Assembly: GCA_965230755.1 (NCBI GenBank) | Contig: CBDDLT010000010.1 | Location: 124,001 to 188,000 of the forward strand | Length of the DNA stretch: 64,000 nt | Source: DATFJT01 sp965230755 | GTDB lineage: Bacteria; Bacteroidota; Bacteroidia; Chitinophagales; Saprospiraceae | Reading direction: 5' to 3' | Part shown: one piece after another, positions 53,484 through 63,140 of the stretch | Position numbering within the stretch: position 1 is the stretch's first letter | Layout: each line of letters opens with the position of its first letter | Notes under the pieces: model-generated | The model's input: only the letters and a program-made list of their open reading frames with translations | Databases searched by the model: none | Told to the model about the DNA's origin: nothing | Program-made: the position numbers and the translations under genes

Positions 53484-56309
53484 TTAGTCTATCTTGATTA
53501 ATTTTTGGATATGTATCAACTCATTCCCTTGAAGGATTCTCATCACATATATGCCTTTTTCCAAGACGTCTAGCTGTAATATTTCGGCTGGTTTGTAGTC
53601 CTCTTCTGTATATTTCAACCCTTGCATCAAATCGTAGATCTCTATTTGGTAACTCGCACTAGCTGATAGTCCAAGAATTGAAGTAGAATGGGTAAAAGGA
53701 TTAGGTGAGGCGTTTACCTCGTTATTCGCTATGAAAATTCCGTATAAGGCTGTGCTATCGATAAGATTTACTTTTCCATTTGGACTATGGCCAGGTATTG
53801 TCGTTGAAGGTCTAGGGTAATACGGCCGACATTCTACAATTTCCCCTTCACATAAAATGTAATAGCCATAAAATCCATCACAATATACATTTTGTTGTCT
53901 AGTTACCTCATTGGTCGTTTCGACATATTCTATCCCTGCGCAAATGTTTATTCTTTCACATTCTGTAGAACTGGTCAGTTCCCATTCGCCAACTTCTGCT
54001 TCATACGTTACCTTACCAACCTCATTCCCATCACAGAATACTGAAGCTGAACAGTTTTGATTACCCTCATCGTAACTCCAATCCTCAAAAATTGGATTTT
54101 CCGTAATCTCTATTTCCTCCTCTGCACAAAGGACCGTCCTCCAACAAAGATCATCTTCAAATGTCCAATCTTCTTCTAATTCCCAATCGAAGACCAATTC
54201 AATATCCTCTGAATTCTCAGTACATTGAATGGTTTTTAAGCACTCTTCATCATCCACTTCCCACTCTGATTCATCATGCGGTTCTTCATCTTCCAATTCG
54301 TATTCTTGGTCATCACAAGTTGCAGTTCGGATGCATACATTGTTGTCAATATCATACTCTTCTTCTATTTCTGCATCTTCTGTGTCAATTTCATCCATGA
54401 GTTCATCAAAACAAAAGACCACTCTCTCACATTCCTCTTCTTCAACATTAAAACTCCACCCATCACCGAAAACCGGTTTCTCTGTCTCCGTCGATATAAC
54501 AAAACCGCCACATACAATCTCTCTTTTACAATCCTTATGACTATAAGATGTATTTACGGTAGGTTGATGAGAATTCTCAGCATCTATCTCACCCATATGT
54601 TGATCGAAGCATACGATGGCCCTCTCACATAGATTGGCCTCGGCATTGAATTGCCATGGGCCAAAAGTATTTTTTTGGGATTGCTCGTCCACTACTCCTC
54701 CATCACAATAGGTAATTTTTACGCAAGTGCCGTTATTATAAAAGATCTCCTCCGTCTTAGTATCCGATACTACATCTCCTAACTCTTCTCCCTGATAAAA
54801 TCGCGTTTCTACGCAATCGGTATTCACATAATTTATCTCCGTATGGTCTGGTTCTACACATACTAGGCTTGTTGTTGTACATGAAATGTCATCAGCGGAT
54901 TTTAAGGCAGAACTACCGGGTGAATTAGAACAAATCACCTCTTTGCAATAGGTCCAATTATTCTCCTGAAGTACCCAAGGGCCCTCGTTTTTAAAGGGGC
55001 AGAGTTCGATGGATCCCTCAACTCTATCACAACATTGATTAAGTACTTGATATTTGTATATTCCTAATTCGAGTTCGTTTAATTCCCAACTATCGGAAAA
55101 AAATTCAGATGGGCCCTCCCAAAAAATGTAATGTTCATTAGTATTTGCTTGCTCTAAACTTACCTTAATCCAACCATTACACGCGGAACCTGAATTGAAG
55201 TTGTTTCCGTCAACTCCAAATTCTTTCTTTGGGACTATGTAAGGATCACAATCATTGGGATCAGGCAATTCAAATTCACAAGGCTTTGGCGCTATTGCAA
55301 AAGGAATCCAACGTACCGTGGATGGTCCCACTTTTTGATCGTAACCATCACATCCTGCTTCCCATAAATCTTCAATTAAAGCATAATACGCTATCACCCA
55401 ACCAAAGCCTATTATTTTGCCATCGGAACCTTTTAGTCTTAATTTTCTTGAACTCTTTCTCTCGTTTCCAATTAAAGTCTTTGCGACCTTAGATATACCA
55501 TAGGAATTAGTATATCCTAAGCTCAGATCCAGATCGATCGGAAGATTTAGTACATTTTTAAACATATTTGCTTTCTCCGTATCTACCGAAATTTTGGCAC
55601 TAAAATTCAGTTGCGATGAAGTTGTAGTGGATGTTGAATATTCGTAGACAATTTTTGAATTTGAATCTTCCTCAAGAAAGCCCTGAAAACCGCAGGGAAT
55701 GCCCTCTATTGCAGGACCGCAAATGGCTTCATCTCCGAAATTAATCTGATTCTCATCTACGATTACAGTATAGTATTGACCACCCGTCTCTGCCGTTTGA
55801 AAACCTGCCCCAATGGTAAATGGAGGCTGTTCTCGTTCTATCATGGTGCTAGTGCCAAAGGGATTAAATACTATGATACGGCATGTTGTATTAATGACTA
55901 ATTGAAAAGTCTGAAAAGCTGGAAAACCAAAAAATTCGGCTCCGGGAAGATCTTCAACCTTTCCCTCTTTAATTATTCCATCAGATAGGTCGTCAATATC
56001 CTCAATATAAATACCATTAAAATATAATTGACCTTTGACGTAACGACAGTCGGAACTGCTTCCTTCACAATCTCGCTTGAGATTAATGCTATAGTTATAC
56101 TTGCCAATACAGTCTTCATCTACATTTACCGCTCCCATTTGCTTATTACTATTGCTATGTGTTATTATTACTTCTATAGTAAAATCGCAATACTTGATCT
56201 TTGATATTACTCCATCCTTGTCCTTATAGCTATTATCAGCATTAGTTATTAGTTGTGCCGACAATAAAAATGGAGTGATCAAGCAATAAAAGATTAGTAA
56301 TTTTTTCAT
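53484..56309 (-). CDS. Large secreted Cys-rich acidic repeat protein with T9SS domain
   Basis: A 941-residue exported protein (signal peptide about 1-18). After an N-terminal beta region with a Ser/Thr-rich hairpin-like stretch (EYSTSTTTSSQLNFSAKISV), residues about 440-800 contain at least seven diverged copies of a W-x-[FVLY]-x(n)-C-x(4)-C unit (GDGWSFNVEEEECERVVFC, DWTFEDDLCWRTVLC, EWELTSSTECERINIC). Many copies are strongly acidic. A T9SS type A domain closes the protein (ASPNPFTHSTSILGL, then LDVLEKGIYVMRIL). No known domain fits the repeats; the paired Cys suggest disulfide-locked units at the surface. Confidence 0.7.
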   Translation of the reverse strand: MKKLLIFYCLITPFLLSAQLITNADNSYKDKDGVISKIKYCDFTIEVIITHSNSNKQMGAVNVDEDCIGKYNYSINLKRDCEGSSSDCRYVKGQLYFNGIYIEDIDDLSDGIIKEGKVEDLPGAEFFGFPAFQTFQLVINTTCRIIVFNPFGTSTMIEREQPPFTIGAGFQTAETGGQYYTVIVDENQINFGDEAICGPAIEGIPCGFQGFLEEDSNSKIVYEYSTSTTTSSQLNFSAKISVDTEKANMFKNVLNLPIDLDLSLGYTNSYGISKVAKTLIGNERKSSRKLRLKGSDGKIIGFGWVIAYYALIEDLWEAGCDGYDQKVGPSTVRWIPFAIAPKPCEFELPDPNDCDPYIVPKKEFGVDGNNFNSGSACNGWIKVSLEQANTNEHYIFWEGPSEFFSDSWELNELELGIYKYQVLNQCCDRVEGSIELCPFKNEGPWVLQENNWTYCKEVICSNSPGSSALKSADDISCTTTSLVCVEPDHTEINYVNTDCVETRFYQGEELGDVVSDTKTEEIFYNNGTCVKITYCDGGVVDEQSQKNTFGPWQFNAEANLCERAIVCFDQHMGEIDAENSHQPTVNTSYSHKDCKREIVCGGFVISTETEKPVFGDGWSFNVEEEECERVVFCFDELMDEIDTEDAEIEEEYDIDNNVCIRTATCDDQEYELEDEEPHDESEWEVDDEECLKTIQCTENSEDIELVFDWELEEDWTFEDDLCWRTVLCAEEEIEITENPIFEDWSYDEGNQNCSASVFCDGNEVGKVTYEAEVGEWELTSSTECERINICAGIEYVETTNEVTRQQNVYCDGFYGYYILCEGEIVECRPYYPRPSTTIPGHSPNGKVNLIDSTALYGIFIANNEVNASPNPFTHSTSILGLSASASYQIEIYDLMQGLKYTEEDYKPAEILQLDVLEKGIYVMRILQGNELIHIQKLIKID

Positions 56310-56451
56310 AAGCGCAATATTTTTGATGTTGAATAAATCGTTTTTGACATGACTGAAACACTGTCAAGATTACGCTCAAAAACCAAAATGAGGGTTCCAA
56401 TTAAAGAAGTTGGGGCCTAAAGAGGGTTCCAATAGAGGGAACTGATACTTT

Positions 56452-57618
56452 TTAGGAGCTTTGCTTAGAAAGTTTTATTGCTTGTTGCTCAAAACTGTTC
56501 TTCTTGAAGGCGGAGGGAGATATACCCGTTACTTTTTTAAATATTCTGTTGAAGGATGTCTTGGAATTGAATCCACAATCAAAAGCTATAGCTATAATGG
56601 TTAAGTGATCATATTCTCTGGATAGCAATCTCCTTTTTACTTCATCTACCCTATGCCCATTAATGTAATTGTAAAATGACGTCTCGTAGTAATGATTGAG
56701 GAATAGAGACAGTTTCTTCGGAGAAATTTCAAGACCAGCTGCAAGCTTACTAAGGCTTAATGTTTCATCCGTATATATTTTTTTGTCGCACACTAACTCT
56801 TCTAATCTTGTCGATATTAGCTCAGTGTCTAATCCTTGTATTTCTTTTAATCTTTTCTCATCTTTCTCAATTGAGGTGCAGGGATGTTCAGTACCATCGT
56901 ATAAAAACTGTGGTAATAAAATCCTAGATTGGCCGACGCCATAGTATCCCAGATATGTGATCAATGGGACAATAGAAACAACTGTAACAAAACCTATGTC
57001 CCAGGGAAGTTTACCAAAAGCCAATTCATATATACCGGTAGATAAATCAATAAATATGACGATAAGTGCAAAAACCAACATTTTTAGTATCCAGGTGAAA
57101 TCAGATTCTTGGTAATTGGAGTAGCTTTCCTTAAACTTAACTTTCCCTCTTTTGTACATTTGAAGTGATAAGGCCAAATATCCAATAAAGTATATGCCTT
57201 CTAGTATTGGCAATATTTCTCCCTTGTACAAGTAGCTCAAATAATTGAGCTTTATCAATGCATTTGGATGATATATCATTACCGGTATAGAAACAAATAT
57301 TATAGATAATACGAACGGAATAAAATGCAAGATATCCTTTGTTAACAATCGGTAGTTTGTTGTGAAAATTGATTTTACATATAAAAAGAGTAATGGAGGT
57401 AAAAAGAGTCTAGCCCCCACATCGAAAGGTATACTTAAGAAGAAAATTAAGCGGATATCATTCAATTGACCATATGCATGAGATACAACCAATAAGAGAT
57501 AAGAGAAGTATATGACTAAGAGATTGTGAGGCAATTCTCTTTTTGACTTGCTCAAAAGAAATAATACGCATAATATTATTACGATTCCGGAAACAAGAAT
57601 AAAGTCAACTAAAAGCAT
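56452..57618 (-). CDS. Membrane-bound AraC-family transcriptional regulator
   Basis: A 388-residue protein with seven or so membrane helices in the first 230 residues (LVDFILVSGIVIILCVLFLL and on) and a C-terminal AraC DNA-binding domain (about 275-375): LSLSKLAAGLEISPKKLSLFL, then ITIIAIAFDCGFNSKTSFNRIF-type second helix-turn-helix (IAIAFDCGFNSKTSFNRIF) and KVTGISPSAFKK. Such 7TM-AraC proteins sense envelope or extracellular signals directly. It lies just upstream of the secreted Cys-rich gene and could control it; this is positional inference. Confidence 0.85.
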   Translation of the reverse strand: MLLVDFILVSGIVIILCVLFLLSKSKRELPHNLLVIYFSYLLLVVSHAYGQLNDIRLIFFLSIPFDVGARLFLPPLLFLYVKSIFTTNYRLLTKDILHFIPFVLSIIFVSIPVMIYHPNALIKLNYLSYLYKGEILPILEGIYFIGYLALSLQMYKRGKVKFKESYSNYQESDFTWILKMLVFALIVIFIDLSTGIYELAFGKLPWDIGFVTVVSIVPLITYLGYYGVGQSRILLPQFLYDGTEHPCTSIEKDEKRLKEIQGLDTELISTRLEELVCDKKIYTDETLSLSKLAAGLEISPKKLSLFLNHYYETSFYNYINGHRVDEVKRRLLSREYDHLTIIAIAFDCGFNSKTSFNRIFKKVTGISPSAFKKNSFEQQAIKLSKQSS

Positions 57619-57825
57619 ACCTGTTTTACCTTTGTATGCTCAATATTAGTATTACAACGTAATTACCGAAATCAATAAGACAGACACAAGGTGTCCATTG
57701 ATAAAAGCTGAAGTTTCGTCTATAAATCTACAATTAATGGTATTGCACGAGGTAGTAAGCCTACAATACCCAATTAAAACTTTCTTTAACCTCAGAAAGA
57801 TCAGATGAAACTCATTTCAAATAAT

Positions 57826-57850
57826 GATTCCTAAAAGGCTTTTTAGAATC
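57826..57850 (-). terminator. Hairpin after the large adhesin gene
   Basis: GATTCCTAAAA and TTTTTAGAATC (one mismatch) can pair, 17 bp past the stop of the 1531-codon gene on the minus strand, followed by an AT-rich but not T-only tract. A weak terminator is the likeliest role. Confidence 0.35.
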
Positions 57851-57866
57851 CTTGCGATTGTCGTCA

Positions 57867-60800
57867 CTATCTGATCAAATTAATTTCCCCTTGTCTTTCC
57901 AACAAGGAATCATCCGTCCTAATCTTGATAATGTATTTATAAGAATCTGTTGGTAGAGGATTTGATCCATCGGTTCCATCCCACCCTTCAATCGGCGTAT
58001 CATTGTCATAGACCAGTGATCCCCATCTCGAGAAAATTTTAAATTCTTCAATTACAAATGGACTGTTGTCTATATTTTCAGCAATGATGTTAAAGCGATC
58101 GTTGATTCCATCATTATTTGGAGAAAAGGCATTAGGTAGGCTAAGATCGATGATTTCATATCTAAAAGTAATCGTCTGTTCGCATCCATTGACCGTCAAT
58201 ACTCTTACTCTAAATAATGTATCCGAAGGATCATCGTGATTGATCGTAATGTTCTCACCCTCACCTATTAATTCATTCGTTGTTGCATTGATCCATTGAA
58301 TACTTTCAATGTCGTCGATATCATCGAACATAATTTCCAAGTCATGGCTGGTAGAAGTAGAAATAAAGATGCTACTACCTGTATCTATATTACTGATCAA
58401 ATCCACGCTTAGACTAAGCTGAACAAAAAACATAGACGAAGAGCTAACACAATCATCAATATTTAATGTAGCAGTTAGTTCACTGGAAATAAGATCTATA
58501 GGTCTTACTTGAATATTGGGTCCTGTAAATCCATTGCTCCACACGATATCATTATTTCCAATGATCTCATCCGGGGCATTCACTAAACTTGCATTGAGCG
58601 AATACAGATCGTTTTCTATACAATATGGAATATCGTCAAGCGGACCTAATACCGGAACAAGTACATTAAAGCTGTGCTCACTGGAACTACAGAATTCACC
58701 AGACCCATCCGTAACTGTAACAGAATATCTAGTCAATCCAACCGGTGGCATAATGACCGGGTTTCTAGTATCTTGATCCATAAAATCCGGATCAGCACTA
58801 GACCATTCGTATTCATAATTCGGATTTGCATTTGGATTTAAGGCAATAAGTTCTCCTTCACAAACTACCAGATCTGCTGGTGGATCAAATTCTGGACCTG
58901 AATCGTTAATAACCGTTATTGTAACAGATCCCGAACCAGGACATCCATTGTTATCTGCTTCCAAGGTATAAGTAGAAGTACTTTGAGGACTAACAGTAGG
59001 ATCGAGGCAGTCATCGCAACTTAAGCCGCTACCATTCACCCACTCAATATCTGCATCTTCCGGATCGACAGTGGCATTAATCACCGTAGACTCTCCCAAA
59101 CACAAGGTATCCTTTTCAGGCACCAAAGTCACTATGGGCGTTTTATTCACATTGATGGTAACTTCTGCGGTATCCACACAAGCTCCTGATCGACTAATTC
59201 TTTGATAGGTAATTGTATCAGTAGGTTGACTCACGGCATTGTACAAGGAATCTCCTGTTTGTAAGAAATCGGAAGGAATCCATAGATATTCCATGTTGTA
59301 ACGGGCAGTATTAAAGCTTGGACTGGTCAGAATCACATAACTTCCCTCACAAACAGTCGTATCTTGAGGCATTATACTGAGATCATCCGGAAGTGAATCC
59401 ACTTGTACGTAGATCGAATCTCGGGCAAAGCACATTCCGTTTTCTAACTCTCGATACAATTTAAAACTGTTTCTAGCTTCTCCTGAAATGTTTTCAGTAG
59501 TCAAGGTGTCACCAGTATCAAACCTAATCCAAATCGGATTGCTTGTTTGTGGTCTAAAACTCGATGAAATATCGAAGCTATCGCCCAAACATAGATAAAG
59601 CGTATCCATATTAGGGCTTATTTCAACGTCAATAGGTGTTACATTTAAATCAGTTGTATCTCTTACTTCACAGTCTCCTCTTTCGGCGGTAAGAATAATT
59701 AATCCGGAAGAAGAACCTACAACGAAAGAAGAATTGGCCGATCCCGGATCTAAAGACATGGTTCCTCCTGCAGTGGTCCAATTATACGTCACACCATCTT
59801 GGTCGGGCAAGTTTGATAATTGAATAGTGTCACCTTCACAAGCATCTAATTCAGCTACCAAGTCAATATCCGGAAGTTCAATCATAGTCACTACCACCGA
59901 ATCCACAATATTATATGGACAATCCGTATTACTCACGTTCAGTACCGCTACAAACGATGAATCCACCCTTAGCATTGGATTGGCCATATCACTGATTATT
60001 TCGCCATCGATACTCCACTCGTAGACCGTGCCCGAAAAGTCCATTCCTCCTAAAGAGAGTTCAGCACCTTCACAGACTGTTGTATCACTTAAAATATCGT
60101 ACTCAGGGCCCTCATTTTCATCAACAATGATTAGGAAGGAACCACTGGCCTGACATCGATCAATTTCAACAGTATATACCAATAAGTAATCCCCTGCTTG
60201 AGTAGTTTGGAATATTGGATTTGGACAATCCGCGCAACTCAAGTTATCCCCGGTCCAACTATACGTGACATCATCACCAGGCACCTCAACATCTAGTTCG
60301 ATGATCTGATTATTACAAGAGAATATGGTATCATTGCCGAAGTCTTCCAGAACAGCAATGGTTAATTCTAGCGTATCCACATAACAAGCTCCTCCAAAGA
60401 ATACTTTGTATTCAGAATAGTTGGATTGTGGAGTAATTACAGGATCAAAGCAATTGTTGCAGCTTAAACCGACTTGAGGATTAATAAATATGGGATATTC
60501 AGACTCCAAAAATGCCAAGTCAAGTTGGTCTCCAGGGCATAAGGTCGTATCCAAATTCATAAAATCGGCACTGCCATCTGCAAATATAGTGTTCGCATCC
60601 ATTCCCGACCAATCCACAATCAGTCCTCTTTCATCAACCTGCTCTCCGAAATCGTTGAAAAGGAAAACATAGTTTTCTCCCTCCTGAGCTTGAATTGTTC
60701 GAACAATACCGTCGCCTCCCGCGCCTGTAATTGGAAAATCACAATCGTACTCGTCGAATACAGGAATTCCAGTAACAGGGTGAATATCGGCTAGACCCGT

Positions 60801-62462
60801 TGGAATTGCTCCTCCGGTCCATGAACTTCGAATAGGTTGATTACTCTCAATAAAACTTCTTACCGAATCGGGGTTTTCACAAACCAATTCATCTGTAAAT
60901 GGGCCCCAAACATTGAAATCAATATCACTTGGTTCTACACTTTCTACGAAAAAGCCAATATTACCTTCAGCATAGGCTCGAAGTGTGAACCAATAAAAAT
61001 TAGTATTATCCACTTGATCCGGTGGAATAATATCCTGCGCCCAACATCCACTGTTAACTCCTTCGACAATGTTCAAGTCCGCAAATACTGAGGAAGAAAA
61101 AACAAATCTTCGCCTTAAAGAATCCGAAGAGCTGGTGAAGCATGAATTCAAAGGACGACATAGAGCATTGTCCAGGCTTGGTTCTAGATTGCATACATCT
61201 GACAGACTGAAGGCTATATCAAAGTCAAAACAACCGGCATCATTGGCAATCACGAAATAGTAAACCAGGCCAGAATCCAATTGAACGGACTCCAGAAAAC
61301 CAGAACCACTTACTGCTTCACAATTAAAGCTCCCGTCAGGGTTTCCACTGAGTATAGCCAAACCGGTTCCTTCAACAGACGCATTCACTTCTATCGAGAG
61401 ACACACCTCATTCTGTGCAGTGTACGTATAAACATAATCAGGGCCTCCTAAAAAGCTTCCTTCAGGAGCACAAAAGTCCTCTCCTAAACTTGGGAAATCA
61501 TCACAAGTACTTCCACTGTAAGAACCAGGAATATCGATATTTTCAGGATCTAAAAGGGTCGATCCTTCACACTCATCTTGAAGGCATTCCCAGTTTAATT
61601 CAAATCCTTCGGCAGTAACACTACCATCACTTTGAAACTGGACCGTAACACAACCCGTTTCAGAAGAAATAATGAAGGAATTCAAATCTTCAGTTACCGA
61701 AGTTCTTGCCAAAAGAGTACCATCCGTTCCATCTCCTTCATAGATACTGATGATATCGAAATTGGGTTCTAGTGCGATCTGAGCCAAACTCATTCGAATA
61801 CATCGATGGAAATCAGAAGGACAAATTGTAAAAGTAAAATCTTCATCCACGTCATACTCTTCATCCGGTCCACCACTATCGTATAGGGTTCCTTCACAAC
61901 TGGACGATCGATCTATTCCTTGTCCGATATTATAGATTGAAATTAAGTCTGTAACACACACTTGAAAATCTCCGGCATTGGGCATGGTATTGATGCTGTA
62001 ATCGTTGATTCGGAGAAAATAGGTAGCTGATGGCACCAGGCCGACCATATCCAGTCTTATACTTGTTGATCCCAAGGAAGAACTCGCGCAAGCCAATAAA
62101 TTCAATCTATCAAACTCGCAAATACCTCTGTACAGTGCAACTTGAGGGTTGATAATCGAATTGCCTCCGGCTTCGTCTCCATTGATAATGATACTGATAT
62201 CTGTGATATCCGCAGGTAGAGTAAAGGAGAACCATACATCTCTATCTACCTGGCCTCCGTTAAAGCATCCGGGAGCATTATTCATCGTCGCTATATTCGA
62301 AGGGGTTGCATCGACATTGGTAAACTCTCCAGGGTCAGAACAGAAAGGAACCGTTCCTAAATCGATTAGCCCGTCACAATCATCATTGCCAGGTTGAGCC
62401 CACAATCCAAGTGAACCAACCAACAAAAAAGAAATAACAACAAATACTCTTGTCATGAACAT
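57867..62462 (-). CDS. Giant secreted adhesin-like protein with gliding-type C-terminal domain
   Basis: A 1531-residue exported protein (signal peptide about 1-22, ending LGLWAQ). The N-terminal half has jelly-roll-like domains that open with PGNDDCDGLIDL and similar Cys-rich turns; the middle and C-terminal parts hold repeated PKD/Ig-like modules marked CEGDTIQLSN, CLGDSFDISS, CEGSYVILTS, CLGESTVINA and CEGELIALNP. The last ~90 residues (LPNAFSPNNDGINDRFNII through GWDGTDGSNPLPTDSYKYII) are the type B T9SS domain found in gliding and adhesion proteins such as SprB relatives. It should be surface-exposed and bind polymers or cells. Confidence 0.88.
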   Translation of the reverse strand: MFMTRVFVVISFLLVGSLGLWAQPGNDDCDGLIDLGTVPFCSDPGEFTNVDATPSNIATMNNAPGCFNGGQVDRDVWFSFTLPADITDISIIINGDEAGGNSIINPQVALYRGICEFDRLNLLACASSSLGSTSIRLDMVGLVPSATYFLRINDYSINTMPNAGDFQVCVTDLISIYNIGQGIDRSSSCEGTLYDSGGPDEEYDVDEDFTFTICPSDFHRCIRMSLAQIALEPNFDIISIYEGDGTDGTLLARTSVTEDLNSFIISSETGCVTVQFQSDGSVTAEGFELNWECLQDECEGSTLLDPENIDIPGSYSGSTCDDFPSLGEDFCAPEGSFLGGPDYVYTYTAQNEVCLSIEVNASVEGTGLAILSGNPDGSFNCEAVSGSGFLESVQLDSGLVYYFVIANDAGCFDFDIAFSLSDVCNLEPSLDNALCRPLNSCFTSSSDSLRRRFVFSSSVFADLNIVEGVNSGCWAQDIIPPDQVDNTNFYWFTLRAYAEGNIGFFVESVEPSDIDFNVWGPFTDELVCENPDSVRSFIESNQPIRSSWTGGAIPTGLADIHPVTGIPVFDEYDCDFPITGAGGDGIVRTIQAQEGENYVFLFNDFGEQVDERGLIVDWSGMDANTIFADGSADFMNLDTTLCPGDQLDLAFLESEYPIFINPQVGLSCNNCFDPVITPQSNYSEYKVFFGGACYVDTLELTIAVLEDFGNDTIFSCNNQIIELDVEVPGDDVTYSWTGDNLSCADCPNPIFQTTQAGDYLLVYTVEIDRCQASGSFLIIVDENEGPEYDILSDTTVCEGAELSLGGMDFSGTVYEWSIDGEIISDMANPMLRVDSSFVAVLNVSNTDCPYNIVDSVVVTMIELPDIDLVAELDACEGDTIQLSNLPDQDGVTYNWTTAGGTMSLDPGSANSSFVVGSSSGLIILTAERGDCEVRDTTDLNVTPIDVEISPNMDTLYLCLGDSFDISSSFRPQTSNPIWIRFDTGDTLTTENISGEARNSFKLYRELENGMCFARDSIYVQVDSLPDDLSIMPQDTTVCEGSYVILTSPSFNTARYNMEYLWIPSDFLQTGDSLYNAVSQPTDTITYQRISRSGACVDTAEVTINVNKTPIVTLVPEKDTLCLGESTVINATVDPEDADIEWVNGSGLSCDDCLDPTVSPQSTSTYTLEADNNGCPGSGSVTITVINDSGPEFDPPADLVVCEGELIALNPNANPNYEYEWSSADPDFMDQDTRNPVIMPPVGLTRYSVTVTDGSGEFCSSSEHSFNVLVPVLGPLDDIPYCIENDLYSLNASLVNAPDEIIGNNDIVWSNGFTGPNIQVRPIDLISSELTATLNIDDCVSSSSMFFVQLSLSVDLISNIDTGSSIFISTSTSHDLEIMFDDIDDIESIQWINATTNELIGEGENITINHDDPSDTLFRVRVLTVNGCEQTITFRYEIIDLSLPNAFSPNNDGINDRFNIIAENIDNSPFVIEEFKIFSRWGSLVYDNDTPIEGWDGTDGSNPLPTDSYKYIIKIRTDDSLLERQGEINLIR

Positions 62463-62477
62463 GGTTTTTATATGGTT

Positions 62478-63140
62478 CTAAGATAACAATTTTATCTCAA
62501 GTATCGACTTTTCCATCCAATCTTTGCCCTTAAATGACGCATTGGCGAAAAGCTTGTAAACTCCTAACGAAATTAGAATTCCAATAGATGCTCCTGCAGT
62601 AATGTCCTCTAAAAAATGATGCCCCAAATAAACTCTGGAAATAGCAATCAAAAAAGCAAAAATGGCCAGAATAATTCCGGACCTTCTCGTCTTAAGAATA
62701 AAAGCTAAAATTGCCATCAATGCGAATGCAGACATTGCATGACCAGAAGGAAAACTCGTCAGTCCCGTCAAGCCTTCGATGCCTTCAATAGGCGCTAATT
62801 TGCAAGGATATTCGACCCTGTTGAGATAGTTTAATGGGCGAGGAAATCTAAAGAGATACTTAAGTAAAGGGCTGATTAACGCAACCAATACTCCGGTTAA
62901 AGCCACACTTAAAGACCATTTAATTTTTCGAAAGAGAAAGAAAGCAATGGCCAACAAATAACTTATGAATTCTCCCAGTTTGGTAATGACATAAAATATT
63001 CGAACTCCCCTATCTGTTCTTATGTCTTCCAAATGACAGACGAAAAAACCCTTATCTTCTGTAGCTACAAAGCCCAATCCTGTAAGTATGAGCACTACAG
63101 AAAGAACAATAAAAAAACGATTAGGAAGACTAAACTTCAT
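62478..63140 (-). CDS. PAP2-family membrane phosphatase
   Basis: Integral membrane phosphatase for lipid or isoprenoid pyrophosphates. All three PAP2 motifs are present: KYLFRFPRP, FPSGHAMSAF and SRVYLGHHFLED, the His residues being catalytic. The frame opens at 63209, but the stretch before MKFSLPNRFF is the shifted reading of the upstream gene, so the ATG at 63140 (11-bp overlap with the permease stop) was chosen, giving about 220 residues and six helices. An undecaprenyl-pyrophosphate or lipid A role is plausible. Confidence 0.87.
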   Translation of the reverse strand: MKFSLPNRFFIVLSVVLILTGLGFVATEDKGFFVCHLEDIRTDRGVRIFYVITKLGEFISYLLAIAFFLFRKIKWSLSVALTGVLVALISPLLKYLFRFPRPLNYLNRVEYPCKLAPIEGIEGLTGLTSFPSGHAMSAFALMAILAFILKTRRSGIILAIFAFLIAISRVYLGHHFLEDITAGASIGILISLGVYKLFANASFKGKDWMEKSILEIKLLS

